From: CAWCFV01 sp963794995
Lineage (GTDB): Bacteria > Actinomycetota > Actinomycetes > JACCUZ01
Assembly: GCA_963794995.1 (NCBI GenBank)
Contig: CAWCFV010000002.1
Coordinates: 2,542,001-2,606,000 of the forward strand
Direction of reading: 5' to 3'
DNA: 64,000 bases
In this document: positions 32,647 through 40,500 of the stretch, piece after piece
How the letters are laid out: each line of letters begins with the position of its first letter
Numbering within the stretch: position 1 is the first letter of the stretch
The notes under the pieces: model-generated
The model's input: the letters and a program-made list of their open reading frames with translations, nothing else
Databases searched by the model: none
What the model was told of the DNA's origin: nothing
Program-made: the position numbers and the translations under genes

Positions 32647-32679
32647 AACGGGCCGTCCCCCTCGTGGGGGCGGCCCGTT
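32647..32679. terminator. Strong hairpin terminator between convergent genes
   Basis: AACGGGCCG and CGGCCCGTT pair perfectly, extended by CCCCC/GGGGG around a TCGT loop, with one bulged T. It is a 14-bp GC stem followed by no U-tract. It sits between the Bax-inhibitor gene and the convergent DUF4287 gene, so it can act for both. Confidence 0.8.
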
Positions 32680-32730
32680 CCGCTGCCGAGGACGCCGCGA
32701 TGGTGCTCGCGGACGAACTCGCGCGCCTGC

Positions 32731-32961
32731 TCAGGTGTGACGCCGTGCTCCACGACGCTTGTCGTGCTCGTGCACGATCGCCGAGGCGTGGCCGTGCGAG
32801 ATGTTGTGCTCGTCGCGCAGCCAGTTCACCCGCTCGTCGAAGCGGAGCAGGCCGGGTCCGTTCTCGAGGGCCTCGAACCACTGGGGCAGGTCGCGCCCGG
32901 TGACCTGGGGCACCCGCTCCACGAGCTGCTGGTGGGTGGCCTCGGAGTGATGCAGGGACAT
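32731..32961 (-). CDS. DUF4287 domain-containing small protein
   Basis: A 76-residue protein made of one DUF4287 module: TGRDLPQWFEALENGPGLLRF and then NWLRDEHNISHGHASAIVHEH. The ATG at 32961 is preceded by TGGAGGCGCCG. These small proteins often occur alone or fused to DUF5655; the function is unknown, possibly nucleic-acid or ligand binding. Confidence 0.85.
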   Translation of the reverse strand: MSLHHSEATHQQLVERVPQVTGRDLPQWFEALENGPGLLRFDERVNWLRDEHNISHGHASAIVHEHDKRRGARRHT

Positions 32962-33037
32962 CGGCGCCTCCAGTGCAGAGTCAGCGAACCATGGGGCGAG
33001 CCTGCCCCATCGCCTCGGCGCGCCACAACCCCCTGGC

Positions 33038-33043
33038 TAGGGT
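33038..33043 (+). promoter_or_regulatory. -10 hexamer of leaderless hypothetical gene
   Basis: TAGGGT, 6 bases before GTG 33050. Confidence 0.6.
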
Positions 33044-33049
33044 TCCGGC

Positions 33050-33496
33050 GTGCCGCAGGACCACCAGCCCGCCCCCGACCCCTGGGTGCCGTTGCGGGGC
33101 GAGCTCGCCGCCGAGGTCCGCCGGGTGCCGGACCGGCTGCGGTCGATGTCGCAGGCCCGGCTGGCCGGCCTGCCGGCGCCCCCGGAGAACGGCTTCCCGC
33201 CCTACCACGGCCGGGCGCAGGCGGGACGGGCCGTGGCGACCGACCTCGCGCACGTCGCCCGCTGCCTGGAGGCCGCCGCGGCCGGCCGTCCCCCGCCGGG
33301 GTGGCTCCCGGTGCCCGCGCTCTCGGACCTGGCGGCCGGCGACCAGGTGGCGGTGGCGGGGCACGACCTGCTGGGTGCCCTGGACCTCACCGGACCGGAC
33401 GACGAGGTCTGGTTCGACACCTGTGCCCGGGCGCCGGCGCGGACCGAGGTCGAGCGGGCGGCCCGGCTGCTCGCCGACCTGCGCCGACGCCTGTAG
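33050..33496 (+). CDS. Hypothetical protein, 148 residues
   Basis: I do not recognise the family. It is a soluble protein with a Pro-rich N-terminus, a helical middle (RGELAAEVRRVPDRLRSMSQ; RAVATDLAHVARCLEAAAAG), a central PALSDLAAGDQVAVAGHDLL strand region and an acidic Trp-containing segment (DDEVWFDT) before a final helix rich in Arg. Codon use is normal for the window, and the start is supported by a TAGGGT hexamer, so it is a real gene. It converges on the thiolase gene, 10 bases between stops. Confidence 0.75.
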   Translation: MPQDHQPAPDPWVPLRGELAAEVRRVPDRLRSMSQARLAGLPAPPENGFPPYHGRAQAGRAVATDLAHVARCLEAAAAGRPPPGWLPVPALSDLAAGDQVAVAGHDLLGALDLTGPDDEVWFDTCARAPARTEVERAARLLADLRRRL

Positions 33497-33506
33497 CGCG
33501 GCCGGG

Positions 33507-34730
33507 TCAGCTCAGGCGCTGCAGCACCATCGCCATGCCCTGCCCGCCGCCGACGCACATGGTCTCGAGCCCGTACTCCTGGTCGCGGCTGCGGAGGCCG
33601 TTGAGCAGGGTGGTGGTGATACGGGCGCCGGTGGAGCCGAACGGGTGTCCCAGGGCGATCGCCCCGCCGTGGACGTTGAGCCGGTCGAGGTCGATGCCCA
33701 GCGCACGGTAGGACGGGATCACCTGGGCCGCGAAGGCCTCGTTGATCTCCACCAGGTCCATGTCGCCGATGCTCATGCCGGCCAGCGCGAGGGCCCGGCG
33801 GGAGGCCTCGACCGGGCCGAGGCCCATGATCTCGGGGGACAGGCCGCTGACCCCGGTCGAGACGATCCTGGCCAGCGGGGTGATGCCGAGCTCGGCGGCG
33901 CGGGTGTCGGACATGATCACGACGGCGGCGGCGCCGTCGTTGAGCGGGCAGCAGTTGCCCGCGGTGACGGTGCCGTCCTCGCGGAACACGGTCCGCAGCC
34001 CGGACACGCCCTCGACGGTGACTCCCGGGCGCGGGCCGTCGTCGGTGGTCACCACGGTGCCGTCCGGGGTGGTGACGGGGACGATCTCGCGCTCGAAGAA
34101 GCCGTCGGCGATGGCCTTCTCGGCCAGGTTCTGGGACCGCACACCGAACTCGTCCTGCTCGGCGCGGGTGACCCCGTGCGAGGTCGCGAGGTTCTCCGCG
34201 GTCTGGCCCATCGAGATGTACACGTCGGGCAGCAGGCCCTCGGCACGCGGGTCGGTCCAGGTCTGGTTCGAGGCGGCGGTGGCCTCGGTCCGGGCCCGCG
34301 CCTGGTCGAACAGGGGGTTGACGTACTGCTCGCCGCCCCCGCCGGCGCCCGCGAAGGCGGGGTAGCGGGACACGCACTCGACCCCGGCGGAGACGAAGGC
34401 GTGGCCCTCGCCGGCCTTGATGGCGTGCAGGGCCATCCGGGAGGTCTGCACCGACGACGCGCAGAACCGGTTCACGGTGGTGCCGGGGAGCGAGTCGAAG
34501 CCGAGGGCGACCGCGACCCGACGGGCCATGTTGACGCCCTGCTCGCCGTCGGGCTCCGCGCAGCCCAGCATCAGGTCGTCCAGGGTGGCCGGGTCCAGCT
34601 CGGGGACCTGGTCCAGCGCGGCGCGGACCACGGTGGTCGCCAGGTCGTCGGGCCGGACGTCGACCAGTGAGCCTTTGAAGGCGCGCCCGATCGGGCTGCG
34701 CGCGGTCGCGACGATCACTGCCTCGGGCAC
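33507..34730 (-). CDS. Acetyl-CoA acetyltransferase (thiolase)
   Basis: A 407-residue thiolase. The nucleophile is Cys90 in VNRFCASSVQTSRMALHAI. The oxyanion/His motif HGGAIALGHPFGSTGAR lies near residue 355, and the second catalytic Cys is in METMCVGGGQGMAMVL-type context near the C-terminus (ETMCVGGGQG). NEAFAAQ near 320 is also present. It cleaves or forms acetoacetyl-/3-ketoacyl-CoA in fatty-acid oxidation. The GTG at 34730 follows GGAGG (34735-34739 region). A perfect 16-bp palindrome lies 22 bases upstream, a likely TetR operator. Thiolase, SGNH hydrolase and cbs occur in the same order at Rv1074c, Rv1075c and Rv1077 (recalled). Confidence 0.94.
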   Translation of the reverse strand: MPEAVIVATARSPIGRAFKGSLVDVRPDDLATTVVRAALDQVPELDPATLDDLMLGCAEPDGEQGVNMARRVAVALGFDSLPGTTVNRFCASSVQTSRMALHAIKAGEGHAFVSAGVECVSRYPAFAGAGGGGEQYVNPLFDQARARTEATAASNQTWTDPRAEGLLPDVYISMGQTAENLATSHGVTRAEQDEFGVRSQNLAEKAIADGFFEREIVPVTTPDGTVVTTDDGPRPGVTVEGVSGLRTVFREDGTVTAGNCCPLNDGAAAVVIMSDTRAAELGITPLARIVSTGVSGLSPEIMGLGPVEASRRALALAGMSIGDMDLVEINEAFAAQVIPSYRALGIDLDRLNVHGGAIALGHPFGSTGARITTTLLNGLRSRDQEYGLETMCVGGGQGMAMVLQRLS

Positions 34731-34751
34731 GGGGACCTCCTGGACGGACGG

Positions 34752-34767
34752 GTTACCGGCCGGTAAC
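34752..34767. promoter_or_regulatory. Perfect palindromic operator upstream of thiolase
   Basis: GTTACCGGCCGGTAAC is a perfect 16-base palindrome, AT-flanked in a GC-rich context, 22 bases before the thiolase start. TTACCGGCCGGTAA-type sites are typical of TetR regulators of lipid or acyl-CoA genes in actinobacteria (family knowledge; the specific regulator is not identifiable here). No second copy was noticed in the window. Confidence 0.75.
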
Positions 34768-34777
34768 ACGCTCCAGG

Positions 34778-35809
34778 CTAGCGCGGCGGCGCCTCGGTCT
34801 CCGCGGTGGCCAGCAGCTCCGTGGCGGCCCGGGCCTCGGCCCCGCCGCGATGGCGCAGCAGCGCCCAGCGCCCGCGCGGCCCGCGGTCCCGGCCCCCGAC
34901 CTGCGCGCCGGCGACCTCGGTGCCCGGCTCGTCGGCCGCCTCCGCGGCGGCCAGCGACACCGGGCGGACGCCCTCGCCGCGGGCGAGGTCGGGCGCCAGC
35001 TCCGCGGTGCTGCCGAACCACAGCCCGAGCGCGGCGCACATCGAGGGCAGCATGACCGCGGCCGCGCTGGCGTAGCCGGTGACCGAGGGGTGGAACCGGT
35101 CCGGACCGAACATCTCCGCGGGCGAGGCGGCGAACTCCGGGCCCAGGATGTCCCCCAGCGAGACGGTGCGCCCGCCGGCCTCGACGACCGCGATCGTCTG
35201 GGCTGCCGCGAGCTGGCGGCTGGCCCGGCGCGCGATCCAGCGCAGCGGCTGCGGCACCGGCTCGACCGTGCCCAGGTCGGGGCAGGTGCCCACGACGACC
35301 TGCGCGCCCAGGTCGCGCAGCCGGCGCACCGCGTGGTCCAGGTGCCGGACCGCAGCCGCCGGCCGGACCCGGTGGGTGACGTCGTTCGCGCCGATCATGA
35401 TCAGCGCCGCGTCCGGCGCCCACCGCTCGATCTGCTCGACCTGGGCCGACAGGTCGGAGCTGCGCGCCCCGACGAAGGCGACCACCTTGACGTCCACCGG
35501 GCGGTCCGCGCACTCGGCGACGCCGGCAGCGAGCATGGCGCCGGGCGTCTGGTGCGGAGCCTCGACCCCGAGGCCGGAGGCGCTGGAGTCGCCGAGGACG
35601 GCCAGCCGCAGCGGCTCCCCGGCGTGGTGGGCGCCGTAGCGGCCGTCGGTGTCGGGGGGAGTGCCGCTGGGCTCGCCGATGGCGCGCCGGGCGAGCGCGG
35701 CCTCCGCACGGATCAGTCCGAACGCGCCCGCCGAGAGCACGCCGAGCCCGCCTCCGCCGTAGGCAGCGGCCATGGCGATCCGCCGCGCGACCCGTGCCTT
35801 GGTGACCAT
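34778..35809 (-). CDS. SGNH/GDSL-type hydrolase with N-terminal membrane anchor
   Basis: A 343-residue protein. Residues about 9-32 (RIAMAAAYGGGGLGVLSAGAF) form a signal or anchor, so it acts outside the membrane. Block I is LAVLGDSSASGLGVE (nucleophile Ser after GD), block III IGANDVTHRV, and block V DRFHPSVTGYA with the Asp-x-x-His dyad. It is therefore a complete lipase/esterase-type catalytic set. The last 60 residues are an Ala/Arg-rich tail. The ATG at 35809 is 5 bases after the stop of the metallo-hydrolase gene, so the two are coexpressed. Confidence 0.9.
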   Translation of the reverse strand: MVTKARVARRIAMAAAYGGGGLGVLSAGAFGLIRAEAALARRAIGEPSGTPPDTDGRYGAHHAGEPLRLAVLGDSSASGLGVEAPHQTPGAMLAAGVAECADRPVDVKVVAFVGARSSDLSAQVEQIERWAPDAALIMIGANDVTHRVRPAAAVRHLDHAVRRLRDLGAQVVVGTCPDLGTVEPVPQPLRWIARRASRQLAAAQTIAVVEAGGRTVSLGDILGPEFAASPAEMFGPDRFHPSVTGYASAAAVMLPSMCAALGLWFGSTAELAPDLARGEGVRPVSLAAAEAADEPGTEVAGAQVGGRDRGPRGRWALLRHRGGAEARAATELLATAETEAPPR

Positions 35810-35814
35810 CGGCC

Positions 35815-36525
35815 TCAGGCCTTCTTCGCCGCGAGGAAGCCGCGAACCGCCTCGCGGGCGCCGTCGCGGATCTCCGGCCCGTGGGTGAAGGCGGCGACGT
35901 CGTACTCGAGCTCGCCCAGCCGGTCGGCCGTCTGCCGGCTGAGGCTCGCATCGGTGCAGAACGCGGCGATCGACCACGTCATCCGGTGGAACGCGTTGAA
36001 GATCGAGTCGCCGGTGATGAGGACACCGGACCGCTCGTGCAGCAGCGCCACGTGCCCGGGGGTGTGCCCCGGGGTGTGCACGACGCGCACGCCGCCGGCG
36101 ACGTCGAGGACCTGCCCGTCGACCAGCTCCTCGTCGACCGGCGTCGGCGCGGAGCCGCGGTTGCGCCGGAACAGCCGACCGCCGAGGGTGCTGCGGTCGA
36201 GCACCGGCCCGCGCCCCTCGCGGACGTACGGCGCGTCCCGCTCGTGGACCGCGACCGTCGCCCCGGTGCGGCCGCGCAGCCTCGCCAGCCCGCCGACGTG
36301 GTCCGGGTGGGCGTGGGTGACCAGCAGGCGGGTCACGTCCGGCGGGGCGAGCCCGATGTGCGCCAGCCCGGCGAGGACGGCCGAGGTGGCGCGCCTGAGG
36401 CCGGCGTCGACCAGGGTGGCCTGGCCGTCGTCGTCGACCAGGACGAAGGAGTTGACGAGGTCCTTGGGCGCCGTGGGCACCCGCCACACCCCTGGCGCGA
36501 GCTGCACGGCAGGAGGGCGGGCCAC
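35815..36525 (-). CDS. Metallo-beta-lactamase-fold hydrolase
   Basis: A 236-residue glyoxalase II-like enzyme. The zinc motif is LLVTHAHPDHVGGLARL (HxHxDH), with further ligands in VHTPGHTPGHVALLH and GVLITGDSIFN, and a C-terminal His in AAFTHGPEI. There is no signal peptide. The GTG at 36525 (VARPPAVQLAPGVWRV) was chosen because TAGATT lies 7 bases upstream and the homology begins with the LAPGVWRVPT strand. It is divergent from cbs; the start codons are 67 bases apart. Substrate unknown. Confidence 0.88.
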   Translation of the reverse strand: MARPPAVQLAPGVWRVPTAPKDLVNSFVLVDDDGQATLVDAGLRRATSAVLAGLAHIGLAPPDVTRLLVTHAHPDHVGGLARLRGRTGATVAVHERDAPYVREGRGPVLDRSTLGGRLFRRNRGSAPTPVDEELVDGQVLDVAGGVRVVHTPGHTPGHVALLHERSGVLITGDSIFNAFHRMTWSIAAFCTDASLSRQTADRLGELEYDVAAFTHGPEIRDGAREAVRGFLAAKKA

Positions 36526-36532
36526 GGCCGCG

Positions 36533-36538
36533 AATCTA
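36533..36538 (-). promoter_or_regulatory. -10 hexamer of leaderless metallo-hydrolase gene
   Basis: TAGATT on the minus strand, 7 bases before GTG 36525. Confidence 0.6.
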
Positions 36539-36579
36539 GCGGACCGCGACCGGCTGGCAGCCGGGCCCGGCCACCGCCC

Positions 36580-36585
36580 TAGGCT
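36580..36585 (+). promoter_or_regulatory. -10 hexamer of leaderless cbs
   Basis: TAGGCT, 7 bases before ATG 36593, divergent from the hexamer at 36533-36538. Confidence 0.65.
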
Positions 36586-36592
36586 TCCTGGC

Positions 36593-37966
36593 ATGCAGGT
36601 CTACGAGTCCATGGTCGACCTGGTCGGCAACACCCCGCTGGTCAGGCTCAAGTCCGTCGCCCGGGACGTCCCGGCCACGGTGCTCGCGAAGATCGAGTAC
36701 CTCAACCCCGGCGGGTCGGTGAAGGACCGGATCGCCGTGCGCATGATCGACGCCGCCGAGAAGTCCGGCGCGCTGCGTCCCGGGGGCACGATCGTCGAGC
36801 CCACCTCGGGCAACACCGGCGTCGGGCTGGCCATGGTGGCCCAGCAGCGCGGCTACCACTGCGTGTTCGTGCTGCCCGACAAGGTCAGCCAGGACAAGAT
36901 CAACGTCTTGACCGCGTACGGCGCCCGCGTCGAGGTCTGCCCGACGGCGGTCGCGCCCGAGGACCCGCGCTCGTACTACAGCGTGAGCGATCGGCTGGTG
37001 CGCGAGATCGACGGCGCCTGGAAGCCCGACCAGTACTCCAACCCGGAGAACCCGCGGTCGCACTACGAGACCACCGGCCCGGAGATCTGGGAGCAGACCG
37101 ACGGCCGGGTGACGCACTTCGTCACGGGCGTCGGCACGGGCGGGACCATCAGCGGGACCGGGCGCTACCTCAAGGAGGCCAGCGACGGGCGGGTGCAGGT
37201 CGTCGGTGCCGACCCCGAGGGCTCGGTCTACTCCGGCGGGACCGGCCGGCCGTACCTCGTCGAGGGCGTCGGAGAGGACTTCTGGCCCTCGGCGTACGAC
37301 CGCTCGGTGTCCGACGAGATCGTGCCGGTGTCCGACCGTGACTCCTTCCACATGACGCGGAGGCTCGCCCGCGAGGAGGGCATGCTCGTCGGCGGGTCCT
37401 GCGGCATGGCCGTGGTCGCGGCCCTGCGGGTGGCCGAACGGCTCACCGAGGACGACGTGGTGGTGGTGCTCCTGCCGGACAGCGGCCGCGGCTACCTCGG
37501 GAAGATCTTCAACGACGACTGGATGGCCGACTACGGGTTCCTGGACGGAGACGCCTCGGCGGGCACGACGGTCGGCGACGTGCTCGCGAGCAAGGGCGCC
37601 GAGGTGCCCACGCTGGTGCACGTCCACCCGTACGAGACCGTGCGCGAGGCGATCGACATCCTGCGCGAGTACAGCGTGTCGCAGATGCCGGTGGTCAAGG
37701 CGGAGCCACCGGTCACCGCCGGCGAGGTGGTCGGCTCGGTGAGCGAGAAGGAGCTGCTCGACCTGCTGTTCTCCGGCGACGCCCACCTCGCCGACGCCCT
37801 GGAGCGGCACATGTCGCCCCCGCTGCCGATCGTCGGCTCCGGCGAGCCGGTGTCCGCGGCGACGGCTGCGCTGGCGAAGTCCGACGCGGTCCTCGTCCAC
37901 GAGGACGGGAAGCCGGCGGGCGTCCTGACCCGCCAGGACCTGTTGGGCCACCTCGCGGCCGGCTGA
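36593..37966 (+). CDS. cbs: Cystathionine beta-synthase
   Basis: A 457-residue PLP enzyme condensing serine (or O-acetylserine) and homocysteine to cystathionine. Lys44 in NPGGSVKDR is the PLP lysine, EPTSGNTGVGLA (about 69-80) binds the phosphate region, and GTGGTISGTGRYLK is the glycine loop. After the catalytic domain (to about 320) come two CBS modules (TLVHVHPYETVREAIDILREY; DALERHMSPPLPIVG onward), normally a Bateman sensor for adenosyl compounds. The length and layout match mycobacterial Cbs. It works with metB further right in transsulfuration. Confidence 0.95.
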   Translation: MQVYESMVDLVGNTPLVRLKSVARDVPATVLAKIEYLNPGGSVKDRIAVRMIDAAEKSGALRPGGTIVEPTSGNTGVGLAMVAQQRGYHCVFVLPDKVSQDKINVLTAYGARVEVCPTAVAPEDPRSYYSVSDRLVREIDGAWKPDQYSNPENPRSHYETTGPEIWEQTDGRVTHFVTGVGTGGTISGTGRYLKEASDGRVQVVGADPEGSVYSGGTGRPYLVEGVGEDFWPSAYDRSVSDEIVPVSDRDSFHMTRRLAREEGMLVGGSCGMAVVAALRVAERLTEDDVVVVLLPDSGRGYLGKIFNDDWMADYGFLDGDASAGTTVGDVLASKGAEVPTLVHVHPYETVREAIDILREYSVSQMPVVKAEPPVTAGEVVGSVSEKELLDLLFSGDAHLADALERHMSPPLPIVGSGEPVSAATAALAKSDAVLVHEDGKPAGVLTRQDLLGHLAAG

Positions 37967-38067
37967 GCGCCGTCCGCACCCGCTGGTTTCAGGGGTGCGC
38001 GTCGGGTAGGACGGTCCTGCGTCCGGACAGCGGGCGTGCTCGAAGGACTCCGAGAGGGAGGATTCAC

Positions 38068-38292
38068 ATGGCGCTCGACGACGAGGACATGACCACGACC
38101 CCGCAGGAGCACGGCCCGGCCGACGGCGGTGCCGGCAGCGGCGGCGACGGCGGCGCGGACGGCGGTGCCGATGGCGGTGCCGACGGTGGTGCTGACGGCG
38201 GTGCCGGCAGCGGCGGCGACGGTGGCGCCGATGGTGGTGCTGACGGCGGTGCCGGCAGCGGCGGCGACGGTGGCGCGGACAGCGGCGCCTGA
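38068..38292 (+). CDS. Small Gly/Asp/Ala-rich repeat peptide (possible substrate of the following oxygenase)
   Basis: A 74-residue peptide. Residues 1-17 (MALDDEDMTTTPQEHGP) are acidic and non-repetitive and look like a leader. Residues 18-74 consist only of Gly, Ala, Asp and Ser, with DGGADGGA and GAGSGGDGGAD units repeated three times or more. A strong ribosome site, GAGAGGGAGG, lies 7-8 bases before the ATG. It is followed after 9 bases by a cupin/JmjC-type oxygenase, then a ferredoxin-like gene. No cysteine and no signal peptide. Low-complexity GC-rich repeats can make false ORFs, but the start signals and gene context argue it is real. Function unknown. Confidence 0.65.
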   Translation: MALDDEDMTTTPQEHGPADGGAGSGGDGGADGGADGGADGGADGGAGSGGDGGADGGADGGAGSGGDGGADSGA

Positions 38293-38301
38293 GGTCCTGC
38301 C

Positions 38302-39570
38302 CTGAGCACGACGCACGACCCGGCGGGCGGGTCGGGGGGCGCTCCCTCCCGACCCGCCCTACGGCGCTGCGTCGGCATCGATGCCGACGCCTTCGCCAGC
38401 GACGTGTGGGGCCGCGGCCCGCTGCTGTCGACCCGCGACTCCCTGGCCGCCTCGAACCCGACGGGCTTCGAGGACCTCTTCTCCCTCGCAGCCGTCGACG
38501 AGCTGCTGTCCCGGCGCGGGTTGCGCACCCCGTTCCTGCGGATCGCGAAGAACGGCGCCGTCACGCCCCCGTCCCGCTACACCCGGTCGGGCGGCACCGG
38601 GGCGCTGGTCGCCGACCAGGTCGCCGACGACCGGGTGCTCGAGCTGTTCGCCGACGGCCACACCGTCGTCTTCCAGGGCCTGCACCGCCTGTGGCCGCCG
38701 CTGATCGACTTCGCCGGGGCCCTCACCACCGACCTCGGCCACCCCGTCCAGGTCAACGCCTACGTCACCCCGAGCTCGTCGCAGGGGTTCTCGGCGCACT
38801 ACGACGTGCACGACGTGTTCGTCCTCCAGGTCGCGGGCGAGAAGCGCTGGCGGATCCACGAGCCGGTGCTCCCGGCCCCGCTGCGCGACCAGCCGTGGTC
38901 CGACCGCAGGGTCGCCGTCGAGGCGCGGGCCCAGGAGGAGCCGGTCCTCGACGCGGTCCTCCGACCCGGCGACGCGCTCTACCTGCCACGCGGGTACCTG
39001 CACGCCGCCGTGGCGCTCGGGGACGTGTCCTGCCACCTGACGGTCGGGGTGCACCCGGTGACGCGGCAGCACGTGCTGGAGGCGCTTCTTGCCGAGGTCA
39101 CCGACGAGGTGGCCCTGCGCCGGTCGCTGCCGATGGGAGTCGACCTCGGCGACCCCGCGCAGGTCGAGGCCGACGTCACCGCCACCGTGGCCGCGCTCAC
39201 CGCCCGCCTGCGCGCAGTCACGGCGGCGGACGTCGCCGACCGGCTGGGCGCCGGGCTCGTGGGCAGCAACCGGCCGGAGCCGGTCTCCCCGCTGGCGCAG
39301 GCGGCGGCGCTCTCGGCCCTCGATGCGGACAGCGTCCTGCGCGCCCGGCGCCACCTGCGGCACACGCTGGCCCTGGACGGCGACGACGCGGTGCTGCGGC
39401 TGCACGACCGCACGCTGCGGCTGCCGGGCGCGACCGCCAAGGCCGTGCGCGCCCTTCTCGGCGGCGAGACGCTGCGCGTCGCCGACCTGCCCGGGCTGGA
39501 GCCTGCGGACGCGCTGGTCCTTGCGCGCCGTCTGGTGCGGGAGGCCGTCGTCGTGGTCGAGCCCCGGTGA
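38302..39570 (+). CDS. Cupin/JmjC-type (ribosomal-oxygenase-like) Fe(II)/2-oxoglutarate oxygenase
   Basis: A 422-residue cupin_4-type protein. The metal facial triad is visible as His and Asp in SAHYDVHDVFVLQVAGEKRW and the distal His in LYLPRGYLHAAVAL. A winged-helix-like C-terminal half (about 270-420) follows, as in the ROXA/YcfD family that hydroxylates Arg or His residues of ribosomal proteins. Start: conserved sequence (RRCVGIDADAFASDVWGRGP) extends upstream of the first GTG at 38404, so translation probably begins at CTG 38302 (LSTTHDPAGG), with GAGG 7 bases upstream. It overlaps the next gene by 4 bases. The natural substrate might be the adjacent repeat peptide (inference). Confidence 0.85.
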   Translation: MSTTHDPAGGSGGAPSRPALRRCVGIDADAFASDVWGRGPLLSTRDSLAASNPTGFEDLFSLAAVDELLSRRGLRTPFLRIAKNGAVTPPSRYTRSGGTGALVADQVADDRVLELFADGHTVVFQGLHRLWPPLIDFAGALTTDLGHPVQVNAYVTPSSSQGFSAHYDVHDVFVLQVAGEKRWRIHEPVLPAPLRDQPWSDRRVAVEARAQEEPVLDAVLRPGDALYLPRGYLHAAVALGDVSCHLTVGVHPVTRQHVLEALLAEVTDEVALRRSLPMGVDLGDPAQVEADVTATVAALTARLRAVTAADVADRLGAGLVGSNRPEPVSPLAQAAALSALDADSVLRARRHLRHTLALDGDDAVLRLHDRTLRLPGATAKAVRALLGGETLRVADLPGLEPADALVLARRLVREAVVVVEPR

Positions 39571-40469
39571 CCGAGGCACCCCCTGCGGCCCCGACCTCCC
39601 GGTGCGCGGTGGCCGCGCGCCTGCGCGAGGACCCCATGGCAGGCACCGCCGCACCGGCGGCGGGCTACCTCCTCGTCGAGCAGCCTGGTGGCTGGGGCCG
39701 GCAGGCGCTGACGTCCTCCCGGCTGGACCCGGCGGTCGGCTGGGACCTGTCGCGGCGCGCGATCCGGCAGGGCCTGCGGGTGCTGCTGATCCGCCGGCCC
39801 GGACGCCGTCCGATGCCGCCGCGCCGGGCCTGGGCGGTGGTCAGCTCACGCCCGGGCCGGGAGGCCGCGTGGTGGGGTGACTTCGGGGCTGACGACGAGC
39901 TGCGCACGCTGCCGCTGGACGGCAGCGCGGGCACGCAGTCCGACGCACCGTTCTACCTGGTGTGCACCCACGGCCGGCACGACACCTGCTGTGCCGTCGA
40001 GGGCCGGCCGGTCGCCGAGGCGCTGGCCCGGCTGCGTCCCGCGGCGGTGTGGGAGTGCTCGCACGTCGGAGGTGACCGGTTCGCCGCGAACGTCGTGGCG
40101 ATGCCGCACGGCCTGTACTACGGGCGGGTCGCGCCCGGGCGTGCCGGGGACCTGGTCGCCGCCCACGAGCGCGGCGAGGTGCTGCCCGACCTGCTGCGCG
40201 GGCGCTCGACGACCACCCCGGCGGCGCAGGCCGCGGTGGCGCACGTCCGCAGCGAGCTCGGCGAGCCGGCGATCGACGCGCTCACGCCGGCCGGGACGCT
40301 GCACCTGGGTGACGGCCGGTTCCAGGTGCGGCTGCGCCGGCAGCCGCGGAACCTCATCGTCACCGTGCAGGCCGGCGCGCGGCCCGAGCCGGGCCTGCTG
40401 ACCTGCCACGCGCGTCACGGCGCCCACCCGCCCGAGTTCACCGTCCTCGACGTCACCGAGGTCGGCTAG
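39567..40469 (+). CDS. Sucrase/ferredoxin-like (Suc_Fer) protein
   Basis: A 300-residue thioredoxin-fold ferredoxin-like protein. The two signature segments are FYLVCTHGRHDTCCAVEGRP (about residues 129-148, cysteines for a 2Fe-2S centre) and WECSHVGGDRFAANVVAMPHG (about 164-184). The N-terminal 60 residues carry the YLLVEQPGGWGRQAL block common to this family. The name is historical, and the role is presumed electron transfer or Fe-S binding. The GTG start overlaps the oxygenase stop by 4 bases, so the two proteins are made together. Confidence 0.88.
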   Translation: MTEAPPAAPTSRCAVAARLREDPMAGTAAPAAGYLLVEQPGGWGRQALTSSRLDPAVGWDLSRRAIRQGLRVLLIRRPGRRPMPPRRAWAVVSSRPGREAAWWGDFGADDELRTLPLDGSAGTQSDAPFYLVCTHGRHDTCCAVEGRPVAEALARLRPAAVWECSHVGGDRFAANVVAMPHGLYYGRVAPGRAGDLVAAHERGEVLPDLLRGRSTTTPAAQAAVAHVRSELGEPAIDALTPAGTLHLGDGRFQVRLRRQPRNLIVTVQAGARPEPGLLTCHARHGAHPPEFTVLDVTEVG

Positions 40470-40500
40470 CCCCGGTCCGGGTCCACCTCGTGAGGGCCGC

